Notes: a model not told the origin generated them from the letters alone. A stretch of 64,000 nt of DNA from Flavobacterium ginsenosidimutans (GCF_003254625.1 NZ_QJRJ01000082.1:372001-436000), one strand, 5' to 3'; numbered from the stretch's first letter, positions 36,637 to 48,100 are shown. Numbers and translations: made by a program.

Positions 36637-37235
36637 AAAATGTTCTTTTTAATGGTATGAATTAAGTTTTTCTCTTCTAAGAAAGTCACATTGTTGTACA
36701 AAGAAGCTTTTCGGCTGTGCTTGTATAATCGTTTCCATTCGTAATTTACTCCTGCTATTTCTGAGGTTTTTAGATGTATCTCACTGTTGTGATATTTTTT
36801 CATTTCATTAAATGAGGAATGCCATACCATTTTACCTAAAAGAGGTGATTGGGTAAGAGTTAGTCTCGAAAAATCATTTGGAAAATTATCTACATTTATT
36901 TCCTTGCCATTAATTTTGAATTTATAAACCAATGTTTCTCCGTTTCTGGTTTTGTAAAATTTAGAGGTATATCTCTTTATGTCAACTTTATTCTTAATTG
37001 GATTTAAATCTTCTTCGTTTTCATACAATATATCCAAATCATTTACCCGCATTTGATAGTATTGACGAAGGTTCAAATAATCTGCGACTCCTCCGCAAAA
37101 GGCGATTTTCGACAAATCAAGATTATCGAATACAAATCCAAGTGCTTTTTGCTGTTCTATAAGAATATTTTTTTTATCGTATTCTAAAAAAGAAGTGTTA
37201 TCAGCATTCATACTTTTAATTTTACCAGTTAACAT
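36633..37235 (-). CDS. Nucleotidyltransferase-like protein
   Basis: 200 residues. CGGVADYLNLRQ then RVNDLDILYE follows the pattern of a minimal nucleotidyltransferase fold (GG, then a DxD-type pair: D66 and D68). The rest is an alpha/beta region without a known name. It overlaps the tape measure gene by 14 bases and the glycosyltransferase gene by four. An alternative ATG at 37211 gives a shorter form without overlap. The combination of a nucleotidyltransferase with glycosyltransferases suggests a modifying cassette, but this is inferred. Confidence 0.5.
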   Translation of the reverse strand: MLTGKIKSMNADNTSFLEYDKKNILIEQQKALGFVFDNLDLSKIAFCGGVADYLNLRQYYQMRVNDLDILYENEEDLNPIKNKVDIKRYTSKFYKTRNGETLVYKFKINGKEINVDNFPNDFSRLTLTQSPLLGKMVWHSSFNEMKKYHNSEIHLKTSEIAGVNYEWKRLYKHSRKASLYNNVTFLEEKNLIHTIKKNIL

Positions 37236-39027
37236 ATATGATTCGTTTTTTCCACGCCAATTTTACGATGCTCAAATTCCAGCTTAGTTTATCTAATAAA
37301 ACATCTTGTGTTTTTCGCTCCATTGTAATTACAGGACTTTCGTCTCCATTAATGTTCAGTTTTCCAGGCCGCTGCAAGAATTCATTTTGAAGCAATTCTG
37401 TCGATGATGTTTTCATTATATCCCAATTGCTCAATACTGCCTGCAACATTGCGGACGCTTCTTTTTTCATTTCTTCAGAAAGTGTAATGTTTCTTTCAAT
37501 GGGTTCTGCTATCGGAATATTGCACAAAAATTTTTCTAAGAGCATAGCGTTTTCATAATCCTGTTCTTTTCCTGTGGCTATATAATGCAAGAGGTGCGCA
37601 GCAACTTCAGGGTTATGTATAGTATTGTCTTTATTGAGCAGTTTGCAATTCTCAAAAAGAGATTTCAAAAAGGGATGAATCAATACTAAACCCGCATTGT
37701 CAACATAAGATTCGCTAATAACTGTACCTAATATCTCTTTTTCTTTTATTTTAAAAGAAGGCTCTTTTTTATCGATTACTTCTTCGTTATTATTTGGAGT
37801 TTCTTCTTTTGAGTGGTTTGATAGGGTTTCGGTATTTTTATCATCGTTGCTAATAGTCGCATTTTTGTTTTTAAACAAAATTAAATTCGAGTCGGGCAAT
37901 GGATTTTCATTGTTTTCTTGAATTCTTTCTGTTTCTATTTTCGCTTCGTTTTTTGCTTCTGTCAGATTTTCTAATTCTTTTGCATTTTCTATCCCTGTTT
38001 CATTTTCTACTTTCGCCGCATTTTCTACTTCTGGTGTATTTTTTGTCTCTGTTTCAGTTTTTATCGTCACCTGATTGTTTGGAACAGTTTTTATTTCTTT
38101 TTCTTTTGAAATAACATAATTTATTTTTTTTTCGATAATTGAAATAATTGCATTAAGATTAGCTAGTAATTCCAGTTGATTTTGGCTTTCTATCTGATTT
38201 TCAATTTCCTTTAGAAAAAGTTCTTTGTGTTCTAAAAAGACGTTCTTTTTACGAAATTCAAATACATTGCAAATCAATCTGAAAAGCTTTTGTTTCAAAA
38301 TTGAATCGCTTGTCTCCAAAAGATTTAAAATGACTATTTCCCACATTAAAAATCTTTGATTCGGAATCAATTGATTTTTGGCAATACTAGCTTTAATGTG
38401 TTTTTTTATGGCTTCGATACCTATTATTTTAGCACTGCTGTCGGTACTATTTTTTTTAAGCAATATTCCTTTTTTGATAATGGTTACAATTTGGCTGTCA
38501 CTAAATTGTTTGATAAATCGTGTTCTTACAATTGGTTTTTGGACAGCATTGATCCATTTAAGAGAAAAAGTTTTATCATTTATTATTTTTATAAATATTT
38601 TATTATCAATTATTTTAAAGTCATTATCTAAAGTTGTCCACCAAGTATTTGTACCTGTTTCCAGAAAATGAAAAAAACGTTCTATTTCCTTTTCTTGCGG
38701 TTTGACAAGTTTGTAACCTTCGACATTTGCATCTTCCATTTCAAAAACTTCTTCAACTTGTTTAGTGATTTTTTTTAGGATCTGCTCTTTGAAATTTTCG
38801 AAATCTAAATTTTGATTTATAGAAATGTCAAGGTTGAGTTTGTCCAGTTGTATGCTGTGTAAAGGATTTTTTGAATCTACTTCATTAAAATAATTTTCTA
38901 AAATTGCGAATACTTCCTTTTGCAAAAACGCATCAATATTGTCCTTGAGATAATATCCTTTTTCTTTAGAATTGGTATTTATCTCAAGGAAAACTTTATT
39001 GACAATATGTCTATTTAAGTTTTGCAC
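37222..39027 (-). CDS. Contractile injection system tape measure protein (Afp14-type)
   Basis: 601 residues; start is GTG at 39027, inside the end of the PKD protein gene (overlap of 17 bases). N-terminal block HIVNKVFLEINTNSKEKGY, and the C-terminal block LIHPFLKSLFENCKLL plus ATGKEQDYENAMLLEKFLCN, are conserved features of the CIS tape measure family. Residues about 320-415 form a low-complexity E/N/K/T-rich segment (repeated ENxTE, AKVEN-like units), the flexible length-determining region. The protein should set the length of the tube and sheath. A short protein for this role predicts a short particle. Confidence 0.88.
   Translation of the reverse strand: MQNLNRHIVNKVFLEINTNSKEKGYYLKDNIDAFLQKEVFAILENYFNEVDSKNPLHSIQLDKLNLDISINQNLDFENFKEQILKKITKQVEEVFEMEDANVEGYKLVKPQEKEIERFFHFLETGTNTWWTTLDNDFKIIDNKIFIKIINDKTFSLKWINAVQKPIVRTRFIKQFSDSQIVTIIKKGILLKKNSTDSSAKIIGIEAIKKHIKASIAKNQLIPNQRFLMWEIVILNLLETSDSILKQKLFRLICNVFEFRKKNVFLEHKELFLKEIENQIESQNQLELLANLNAIISIIEKKINYVISKEKEIKTVPNNQVTIKTETETKNTPEVENAAKVENETGIENAKELENLTEAKNEAKIETERIQENNENPLPDSNLILFKNKNATISNDDKNTETLSNHSKEETPNNNEEVIDKKEPSFKIKEKEILGTVISESYVDNAGLVLIHPFLKSLFENCKLLNKDNTIHNPEVAAHLLHYIATGKEQDYENAMLLEKFLCNIPIAEPIERNITLSEEMKKEASAMLQAVLSNWDIMKTSSTELLQNEFLQRPGKLNINGDESPVITMERKTQDVLLDKLSWNLSIVKLAWKKRIIYVNW
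37783..38070 (-). repeat. Low-complexity coding region in the tape measure gene
   Basis: Codes residues 320-415, rich in E, N, K, T and A with imperfect short repeats (VENAAKVENETGIENAKEL). The sequence looks prone to length change, and its length would influence the tail length. Confidence 0.6.
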
Positions 39028-42000
39028 TGGCTGTAAGGGCTTCTATTTGTGTGTTTAAATTGGACAGTATAAAATCGATTTTTTGAAATATTTTTAGCAT
39101 GCTGGATAAGAATTTTTTCAAGGATCCGTCAGTATCTGTGTTGAATTTTATTTCAACAAAACTTTTAAATAAATTAGTGAAAAGTAATTCTATTGGGATA
39201 ATTTGTTTTTCTGATGCTTTAAGTATTTCTGTATCCTGACATCTTAAAATGGTATAAAACAATGTGGTATTTAGCGATATAAGTGTTTGTACTGCAGCAA
39301 TCAGATCTGGATTTTCCAGTTTGATGGCGGCGGCAACAACTTCAGATATTAAATTGAAATTTTCCTGTGTGAATAATTCAGATAATTTAGCATTTGACTT
39401 ACCATTGATGTAACTCTCAATGTCTTTTTGAACTTCGACCAATCTGTTTTCTGTTTCAGAAATTAAGCGATTAGTTTCTCTATTGAATTTATTAGAAATC
39501 GAAATTTCTTTTAATTTGGAAATCGTTTCAAGTGAGTTTTTTACAAATAAATCAGCATTGTCAAGACATGTATTGACTTCAACGGGTTTTCTAATCTCAA
39601 TAAATCTTGGACCATCGTTTACTGAACCGCAGTTTCCTTCAGCAGTTAATAAAACAGAAATAGAAGATTCATTATACATCGAAGTTTGTCTTGTTATTGG
39701 ATCTTTTTTATCTGTTACTATTATTTCCTTATCAATTTTCCAAGTATATGTTTTGGCATTTAAAGAATCGTTGGTTAAGGTCAGAATTCCCGCTCCATCT
39801 ATATTAAAGCTAAAACTAGCAGTAGGAAGCTCTAAAAGTGTAATGGTAAGATTGGATGGTTTGTCGTCTATAAAAATGGTTACGTTTTTGACATCTTTAG
39901 ATACCTCGCCTGGAGCAAACATATATTTTTCTCCGAATGTTACTTGAACTCCTTCTCCGGAAATTTCGGCCCCTTTTACATCGGGTTGCAGAGTAAGTGA
40001 CACAGGTTTATCGTTTCGGCAAAAGGATATTTCGTTTACTAATTTGCCATCTACCAGTACTTTTGGATCTTCAATTTCAAAACTAACAGGATGAGTGACT
40101 TTAAAGTCGCAATTGCCATTGTCTGCATAAAGTATAACTTCAAACGTGAATTTCTTTTGCGATTCACTATTATACTTGTAGATATGTTTTATTTCAGTTT
40201 TATCATCTGTAACCAAATCGGTTTTGTCTCCAAAGTCCCAAGTATATTTATTGCCTTCGATATTTTCTCCAGTTATGGTAAAAGTAACTTCAGTTTCGTC
40301 AACTCCAGAAGGTTTTGAAGGAACTGCAACAAAATCAAATTTTGGTTTTTCAAAAATGGTTATCTTACAATCAGTATCAAAATTATTGACTGTAAAGGTT
40401 ATAGGCTGACCAATCAGCTCTTTACTGACTGCGTTTGGATCAAAAACAAGAGCGCCAAATTCATTTACTTTTATTCCTCCGTTTTGATCAGATCTAACAT
40501 TGGCTTTTACAAATCCTCCCGCAGGAGAGACTTTAAACGGTAGAGGAGGTGTTTTGCTGTCAAAACAAATTTTATCTACAGGTAAACTAAGCCCTATATT
40601 GTTTTCGTCACAACATAAATATGGTATCGAAAAATCAGCAACAATTGGGTTTAAAATGGGTATGCCTTCAGTAAATTTTTCAAAGTCACCGGTTAAAGAT
40701 AATCTGCGGTTTTTATAATAAGGCACCTTTTCTTCCAGATAGATCATTATAAAAGTTCCTCCGGGAATTACACCTGCTTTATGCTCGTAGCCATGATTTT
40801 TGTTAAGGTAATATTTGGTGAAATACTGGATGGTTTTATCCAGTTCATTAGCGTTTACAGCTAGAATCATTATATTGAATCCTAAGCCATTTTCTAACCT
40901 AATTTGCTGTATAGCTTTAAGTGCTTCTTTGTAATTGCGTCCCTGATGTCCTTCAATTCTATAAAAATCACTATCCAGATGTATTTCGAGCGGATTTTTA
41001 GTATTTAATAAGTCATCATGGTAACTCACATTGTTTTTTTCTAACCCTAAAATGGTTTTATCAAAATCCCAAGACTTAATAAGCGAATCGTTTATGTTGT
41101 TGTAAAAAGGAATGGCTTTTTTGCCTAATTTGCCCATTTGTAAAGAGGGTGTGATTTTTATAACATCATATAATGCATTGTAATTTTCTAATAATTCTGC
41201 ACTTCTCAGAATAAGACTGTAGATTCTTTGTTTGGCTCTGTCTTCGCCATAGCATATTTTTAGTTCATTTGATGTTAAGTCTTTTTCTTCAGAATCTGTA
41301 TCATCTACAAGGCAATCATTACAAGTGTTAAGACTTTCTCCCGTAAGTAAAGGCGATTTGTAAAAGGCATGACGAAATTCAAAACAAGGTTCTGTTTTTA
41401 TTAATTCGCCCAGCATTAAATGTTTGGGAAATGCATTAATATCAGGATAACAATAACTATCCTCTATATCGAGTAAAAGCGCTCTGATTTCGTTGTAAGT
41501 ATCCACAAGATCGTTAAGCAGATCATATCGATATTGAAAATCTGACGGAAGTACAGGATCTCCTTCAAAATTAAATAGTTCGGTTATCTTTTTTTGAATA
41601 GCATCTAAAACAATTGGCATATTTAAGCCTGTTAGAAGCTGGCTGTAGCCTTCCTGCAAATTTTTAACAGCATTGTTTTTGAAAATTCCTTTCGTGAAAG
41701 TTTGTTTTATTGCCTCAAGATGAGCGAAATCTTCTTTTTTTAGTACAATTCTGTTTGATTTTAGATCTGGTAATGTATGGTATAAATTGACAAAATTGAT
41801 TTTACCAATCATGCTGTCATAATTCATTATTTGTATGGCAACGGCTTTGCTGACAATTAAAACTTTATAATTGCCGACAATTTCTAATCCCTGATTGTCA
41901 CACGAAAGGCTTACGCAAAGGTCAGATTCTTTTTCATAAGACTCCAGATACAAAAGAATTACAGCATCTTTGAAATCAAATTCTGTATTTGCTGTAAATT

Positions 42001-42439
42001 GAGTTAAAGGAAAATTAAGATCTTTTTCTTTTTTTTGCTGTTCTTCTGTCAAGAGTTCAAAAAGTGGTAATTGCTTATTTGATCCATCATAGAAAAAAGG
42101 TTTATAAGCCGCTTTTGTATTATCATAAACTTTGCAGTGCGTATAGGTTTTGGAATCAAAATCGATTTTTTTGTTTCCCAATACATCTGCCTGATATAAC
42201 TTAAAAAGATCACCATCTGTAGTTACACCAGTTCCCTGAGTTATTGAAATGGTTTTTTGAGACTCATCATAACTTGGATAAAGTCCACAAACTATACCAA
42301 CGCCACTCAGGTAAATGCGCGATAGGCGATCCTGGTCGTCAAAAAAATCTACAACCTCATTAAGGTTTCCTTCTGTAAGTACCTGATTCTTTGTAAATCG
42401 TCGGTATTGTGTTGTTATTGTTGAAAGTTTTGCTGACAT
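39011..42439 (-). CDS. PKD-containing baseplate/fibre-like eCIS protein
   Basis: 1142 residues. The start NQVLTEGNLNEVVDFFDDQ and DRLSRIYLSGVGIVCGLYPS is a conserved block I associate with large proteins of Bacteroidota injection clusters. About 600 residues of alpha/beta sequence follow. PKD-like domain at about 700-795 (YTWDFGDKTD near 734), then further immunoglobulin-like folds (NLTITLLELPTASFSF, TYTWKIDKEI) to about 960 and a helical C-terminus. PKD/Ig folds bind proteins or sugars, so this is the best candidate for a fibre or receptor-facing baseplate part. It lies between a wedge protein and the tape measure. Confidence 0.65.
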   Translation of the reverse strand: MSAKLSTITTQYRRFTKNQVLTEGNLNEVVDFFDDQDRLSRIYLSGVGIVCGLYPSYDESQKTISITQGTGVTTDGDLFKLYQADVLGNKKIDFDSKTYTHCKVYDNTKAAYKPFFYDGSNKQLPLFELLTEEQQKKEKDLNFPLTQFTANTEFDFKDAVILLYLESYEKESDLCVSLSCDNQGLEIVGNYKVLIVSKAVAIQIMNYDSMIGKINFVNLYHTLPDLKSNRIVLKKEDFAHLEAIKQTFTKGIFKNNAVKNLQEGYSQLLTGLNMPIVLDAIQKKITELFNFEGDPVLPSDFQYRYDLLNDLVDTYNEIRALLLDIEDSYCYPDINAFPKHLMLGELIKTEPCFEFRHAFYKSPLLTGESLNTCNDCLVDDTDSEEKDLTSNELKICYGEDRAKQRIYSLILRSAELLENYNALYDVIKITPSLQMGKLGKKAIPFYNNINDSLIKSWDFDKTILGLEKNNVSYHDDLLNTKNPLEIHLDSDFYRIEGHQGRNYKEALKAIQQIRLENGLGFNIMILAVNANELDKTIQYFTKYYLNKNHGYEHKAGVIPGGTFIMIYLEEKVPYYKNRRLSLTGDFEKFTEGIPILNPIVADFSIPYLCCDENNIGLSLPVDKICFDSKTPPLPFKVSPAGGFVKANVRSDQNGGIKVNEFGALVFDPNAVSKELIGQPITFTVNNFDTDCKITIFEKPKFDFVAVPSKPSGVDETEVTFTITGENIEGNKYTWDFGDKTDLVTDDKTEIKHIYKYNSESQKKFTFEVILYADNGNCDFKVTHPVSFEIEDPKVLVDGKLVNEISFCRNDKPVSLTLQPDVKGAEISGEGVQVTFGEKYMFAPGEVSKDVKNVTIFIDDKPSNLTITLLELPTASFSFNIDGAGILTLTNDSLNAKTYTWKIDKEIIVTDKKDPITRQTSMYNESSISVLLTAEGNCGSVNDGPRFIEIRKPVEVNTCLDNADLFVKNSLETISKLKEISISNKFNRETNRLISETENRLVEVQKDIESYINGKSNAKLSELFTQENFNLISEVVAAAIKLENPDLIAAVQTLISLNTTLFYTILRCQDTEILKASEKQIIPIELLFTNLFKSFVEIKFNTDTDGSLKKFLSSMLKIFQKIDFILSNLNTQIEALTASAKLK

Positions 42440-42450
42440 GGCAATAGTTT

Positions 42451-45153
42451 TTATAGTGATCCTAAATTCGTTTTTCCTAGTATAATTTTATCTGACAATC
42501 GCTCGTTTTCATCACTGCAGTCAAATAGTCGTCCTGTTGGGTAAACATTGTCTAGAGTGGTTAAAGCCTTAATAAAGCTGATTAATTGTGGTTCTAGCTG
42601 TTCTTGATTTAAATCGGTTTTGGCGATTAAGTATTCTTTGTATGTTTTTTCAAATTGAACAAGCTGGTTTTCTGCGGGGTCTTTTACATCTTTTTCTCGA
42701 TATCCAATCCAACATACTTTTGCTAGAACGTGAGCAGGCAATTCTTCTTTGATTATTTTTTCTATATAATTTCTAAAATCGGTATTGGCAAATCGCAATG
42801 TATATCCTGGCAACACTACGCTCACGCGATAGGAGTAAGGATCTATTGGTTCGCAATCACCGCACTCTTCGGCGCAGATTGGCATGAAAGTATCTGGATT
42901 TACTGTTGTCTGGTTTACATCTGGGCGCAACATCATGTGTTCTACCAAAAACATTCCTTCTTCGGTAAAATCTTCTTTCATGAATTGAATTAAATCCAGA
43001 ATCGATTTTTCTAAATCTTGCAGATTAGTATAATATTCAAATCTTCGGGCAATAATGCGGTCTGAATTTTTCTTGTCTGGGATGGCTGGATTGATAATAT
43101 CATAAGAATATTTTCCAGCATCTGACTGCTGAATCAGAATATTGTCTATAATAGCTAAGTCTTTTACTGTGCCGTTTTTAAAAGCCTCTTTTATTTTATA
43201 TTCTCGAGTCTGAATAATCTGTAATACAGCAAAATAAAGCTCTTTATTTGCAGCAGAAGTGTCAAAGTATTCTGCTGTTGAAGAAAGCACAATCTCATTA
43301 TTCGTGTCGACAATGCGCCATCTATACACCGATTGATTGTCTGTGTCAATAAAATTGTACATCTGGACAAACGAATTAGAAAGGTTTCTACGGCTATAAT
43401 CTTTAATACCAATAAGTCTGGAAATTCTCTTTTCGGCTCCCGAAACATTATTCGTATTCCATAAATTGGCAATAGGCTGTTTGTAGTAATCAAAAGCATT
43501 GCCACGTTCTTTACTTACGACTTTATAATCTTTCAGAAAGTTTTCTTTATCGCGCAATACGACTTGGTCAGTTGTATTGCCGTAAATGGTTTTATTGACA
43601 AAAACATATTCAGAGAAATTCTCGGCAAAACGAGACAATAGGTGGTCTAAAATTTTATTTCTGCGTTCAATATTATTGTCCTGCTGGTCAAAAAGAAGTT
43701 CTGTAATACTATCATCAGTGTAATTTTCATATCCATCTACAATGTCATTAGCGCCATCAATATCTTTAACGACTTGAGTAAAAAGGGTTCTGGTTAAATT
43801 ACCGCTTACTGAAAGTAATTCGCTCACCTGACCTAATTGTTTAAAATAACTTCCTAATATCTGATCAAAAAACAAAAGATATCCTTTTAATTGTTTTGCT
43901 TTAGATTTACGTTCAACAGACGCTAGGGTAGGAAGACCAACTTCACCAATACCATAGGTTTCAGGAAAATCATTTTGTATGGTGGTATAAAAATCAGTGT
44001 TAAGATATTCGCCATTTGGTATTTCTAATTCCTTATCCTGACTGGCGTTGGTTGTAGCTTTATCTTTTTCAAGTTTTATAGCATCTGAATATTTTTTTAC
44101 CAGGGCTTGATTGATATTCAGAGGCAGTAATCCTTTGTTGTAATTGAAAACACTTTTGGCACAAATAACTGGTTTTTGGTAAGGTTTAAGGCAGATAAGC
44201 CATTTGTTTTCCAAGTCGTCACCACCGCAATTCCCTAAAGAAATATCTTTAATTAGCACAACATCTGGCACCGACATTATTATTCTCATGATGTCTGAAA
44301 GACGCACTTCATTTCTCAAATCGGCTTTAAGTAATTCTTTTGTGTCAATAAAACCGTTCTTTAAAGAAGGGCCATCAAAAATTTCAAGAGTTGAATATCC
44401 TTTGCCAATCATTTGTTTTAGCGAATAAAAATTGACTGTTGTAGATAAGTAACTTTCTAGAGCATCCATGACATTGGCATGAACCAGTTCTTCATCGGCT
44501 TCCGTATTTACTTCAATATCTGCGCATATTTTGATAGGATAGTCTACCACTTTTTTGATATCGACAAGATCTTCGCAAAGATTTCTGTTTGCATGATACT
44601 GCTTTCTTATCTTTTCTTTAACCATCTCTATATCTGAAGGTTTTGAGCTATCAAAATCTACATAAAGATCATATAAACCGTTGAGATCAAACGATTTTCT
44701 TAAGTTTTCTGGTAGATCTTTATAATCCTTAAAATCATAAGAAAGCTGATTTTTCTTGCAGTCCACATACGCTTTTTTCTCGTGTTTGGCGAGCCAGCAG
44801 TTTCGAACTCCTTCTATGTCTATAAAAAGTTTTCGGTAATCATTTTGTGTGACAGGACTAGAAGACAATACTTCTGAAGCTTTAAAAAACTGTTTTGGAA
44901 TGTCTTTGTTAATGTCATTAGACGCTAATATATTTTCTATTGGAAGATTGAGTCTCATACCAAGATCTGAAATGGCATAGGAAATCATTTCTAGCATGGT
45001 TATACCTGGATCATGCTCGTTAAAATCTGTCCAAAATTTACTGCCAAAAGACTCGATATACTCGATTCCTTTTTTTCTTAAATAAAAGAAATCCAAATCG
45101 TCTTCTGATGCTGATTTTTTAGGAATGGTGATATGTGGGTTTAGTAGCGACAT
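42451..45153 (-). CDS. Large baseplate wedge protein (Afp12-type)
   Basis: 900 residues. N-terminal SFGSKFWTDFNEHDPGITML is the conserved block of the large eCIS baseplate proteins (gp6/gp7-like wedge). It is 13 bases overlapped with the previous wedge gene. No signal peptide. The C-terminal half contains a cysteine-rich patch CAEECGDCEPIDPY, perhaps a metal or disulphide site. It should form the wedge ring around the spike together with the Afp11-type protein. It is much longer than the phage gp7 relatives, as in other eCIS. Confidence 0.8.
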   Translation of the reverse strand: MSLLNPHITIPKKSASEDDLDFFYLRKKGIEYIESFGSKFWTDFNEHDPGITMLEMISYAISDLGMRLNLPIENILASNDINKDIPKQFFKASEVLSSSPVTQNDYRKLFIDIEGVRNCWLAKHEKKAYVDCKKNQLSYDFKDYKDLPENLRKSFDLNGLYDLYVDFDSSKPSDIEMVKEKIRKQYHANRNLCEDLVDIKKVVDYPIKICADIEVNTEADEELVHANVMDALESYLSTTVNFYSLKQMIGKGYSTLEIFDGPSLKNGFIDTKELLKADLRNEVRLSDIMRIIMSVPDVVLIKDISLGNCGGDDLENKWLICLKPYQKPVICAKSVFNYNKGLLPLNINQALVKKYSDAIKLEKDKATTNASQDKELEIPNGEYLNTDFYTTIQNDFPETYGIGEVGLPTLASVERKSKAKQLKGYLLFFDQILGSYFKQLGQVSELLSVSGNLTRTLFTQVVKDIDGANDIVDGYENYTDDSITELLFDQQDNNIERRNKILDHLLSRFAENFSEYVFVNKTIYGNTTDQVVLRDKENFLKDYKVVSKERGNAFDYYKQPIANLWNTNNVSGAEKRISRLIGIKDYSRRNLSNSFVQMYNFIDTDNQSVYRWRIVDTNNEIVLSSTAEYFDTSAANKELYFAVLQIIQTREYKIKEAFKNGTVKDLAIIDNILIQQSDAGKYSYDIINPAIPDKKNSDRIIARRFEYYTNLQDLEKSILDLIQFMKEDFTEEGMFLVEHMMLRPDVNQTTVNPDTFMPICAEECGDCEPIDPYSYRVSVVLPGYTLRFANTDFRNYIEKIIKEELPAHVLAKVCWIGYREKDVKDPAENQLVQFEKTYKEYLIAKTDLNQEQLEPQLISFIKALTTLDNVYPTGRLFDCSDENERLSDKIILGKTNLGSL

Positions 45154-48100
45154 TTTTCAGGTTCTTGTGGGGTTATTTCTTTGCAAGTGTCTATTTTGGT
45201 ACTGATAATATGGTTTTTAACAGAGACTAAAATGTTTTTTGGACTTGATGGTGACAACGTGGTTTGAAAATCTAAAAGAGGTATATTGGCATCATTCTTT
45301 TCTGTATCTTTTAATGTTTCAGGATGTTCTTTATCTGTTTTTTTATTGATATAGATTGCCATTTCTAGCGTAGATAGAAAATCTACGTAATATAAATTTT
45401 CGATATATTCGATAACAATACTGCGTTGTAATTCCACTCCGAATATGATTTGCTTTGAGGTGTCAAATGCCCAAGGAGATAAAAATTTTATAAGATCTTC
45501 GTTGAGCTGTTTTTTATAAAAATTCTCATCATATTCTGCATAAAACTTTACATTCAGTTTTATTATAACTTTTTCATAATCAGGATTGATCACTTTTGCA
45601 GACACTAGCATGGAGTTTTTAGAATTAATAAAACTCTCAATGCTATTTAATGTAGCTGTGCTCACTCTTGGCTCATAAATATCAAATACATTTTTGTCTA
45701 CGATATCTGGAATTACGACCAGCGTTACTTTTCCCGGAGCTAAAAACGAGGTGTTTGTACCCGATATAAAAGTATGGTTAAGGCATTTTACTCTAAAAAC
45801 AGATGGAAATTCCTGTAAAATAAGATGCTCATAATCCCAAAGCGTTATAGCTCTGTTTTTGTGGCGCAAGCGTTCGCTTACACGCAGATAATAGGAGGGG
45901 TCAGATTCTAATGGTTTTCCATCAAACGAATTAAATGGCTGTTCAATGCTTTTAATCTGCGGAACTCTGGTAATTAATTTAGATATTGTTTTCGCAGGTA
46001 ATGTGCTGTCTAAATGCGCTAAATTATTGTTGTTATCAAAAAATTGGGCTGTAACAACCTGAGTTTTCACATCGATCACTTTGCAAACGGCATCGTATTT
46101 TTTGTGCATTTTTGCTTTTATCCAAATGGTATTGGCTGGAAACAGCGTATTGTCATTAGTTGCCTGCTTTGGAATGCTAAATTTTACAATGCCCGATTTT
46201 AAAAAGTTATCGATGCCATTTGCCAAAATATCCTTATCAAGATTTTTCCAGTAATTATCGCATAGTATATACCATTCTACTTTTTGCTTTGCTGTAAAAG
46301 TGGGAACGTTAATATTTTCGCTCCCTTCCAATATTTGAAATAATAATGAAATTTGCTGAGATATTTCGGCATTTTGAAGGCCTACATAAAATTCGCCTCC
46401 ATTGCAATAATCTGGAACCAAACAATTAGTAATTGGAGTAGAAGGATCCAAAATTTCTTTATCAATAGCTTGCTGTTTCAAATAAGAATGCTCTTCCTGC
46501 TGACCAAAAGGAGCTTCATGAAACAATTTTATTCGGTTAGATTCGTAGGTTGAAGCATCAAATTCAGTAGTTTCTTCAGCAGAATAATTCAGACTTATAC
46601 TTTCTACAATTGGAGTGTAAGGCTCATTTGGAATGGGTGTTAATACATCTTTCGCCACATTCATTATAGCCAAAGTATATATTTTTGGAAATAACGAATG
46701 CAAAAAGGATTGATTTAAAGTCAATCGAATTGGGCCGCTTTTGCCAAGCTCATAAGTGCCTTTTACATTGACATTAGTTTCAAATACTTTATCATTATCC
46801 GGATCATCAAATAAATTGACAGCGTTATTTTGTTCATCCCAAACTTCTTTGTTTAAAACAGATAATGTTGCTTTAAAATAGTCCTTTGTAACAATGGCAT
46901 TTTTTTTATTTAAAACTCTTAAATTTTTAGTTTCTGAAACAGCCTTTATTTCTGGAACGACTTTTTCATCTTCAGGCTGATTGGCCTTCATTTTGGCTTC
47001 ACGACTAATATCGTGGAATATTGCGCTGTCAAAAATATTTTGACTTATGGTCTCAAGAAAACTTTTTTTATAAGCGGCATAATGAGTTACAAATGATGAG
47101 GGAGTATTTTTCCATTTTATGTTAATAGCTGCATCTGTCCAATTTTTAGAAAAAATTTCAGGATAATTTATGATAAATGCGCTGTTTTTTTCAGGTTGAG
47201 TTGTAAAAGGATAAAAGGGTTTCGTAGCATTGAGCAAGCCAGTGTCACTTTCTAATATTAAAGATTTTACGTCCTTAACCTCAACTTTTGCTTTAATGTT
47301 TTTTATTGGTTTTGTAACTAGACTTCTAAAAAGAGTATGTCCTTTTTTATCTTGCGTATTAATTAAGAATCGAATTACAGGAAGTTCTGTTGAGAAAAAT
47401 TCGCCTAAAACTTTCTGATCGTAGTTAACAATTGCCGGATTATCTTTTGGTATCTGAAAAACCAATCTTAATTGATTGCTGTCAATGCTTGAAGATTGAT
47501 TTACATTTTTAAAAGCAATCGCTGTGTCCAGTTTAAAATTTCCAATCCATCCTTTTTTTCCACTATAAAGGATGCTGATATTTTCCAAAAGATCATCTGT
47601 ATTGATTAGATGAAGAAAAGCTAAAGGCTCATTAAAAGTTATTGTGATGTCAATACTTCTGTCACCTTCTTTAAGATTAAATAATTCAGATGCTATGGCA
47701 AAACCTAATTTTGCATCGCTTAATTTTGGGTACTTTTTTTCATCTGAATTATATCCAAAAGGAAACCAATAGGGAGCGTCTTCTTTTAGCGGTTCGCCTT
47801 TTCCATCTAGAGAATTGGCGATTTCGCTGCATTTAATTTCACCCAAATCAACGTCATTATACACACTTTTTAGGTACGCTATATTGGCTTTATTGGCAAT
47901 AAATTCTTCTGTAGTTTTGTAAATTAACTTTTTGCCATCGGGATCTTTTCCTGCGTCAAGTTCTGTATTGGCATCGATTTTTTCTTCGGCTATTTTTTTT
48001 GCCAATTCAAAAATGATATTGACTTTATCTGCTTTTGCAGGCAGTTTTTCGATTTGAAGTATGTCTTTATAGAAAAAATCTAAATGCTTTTTGGTAATGA

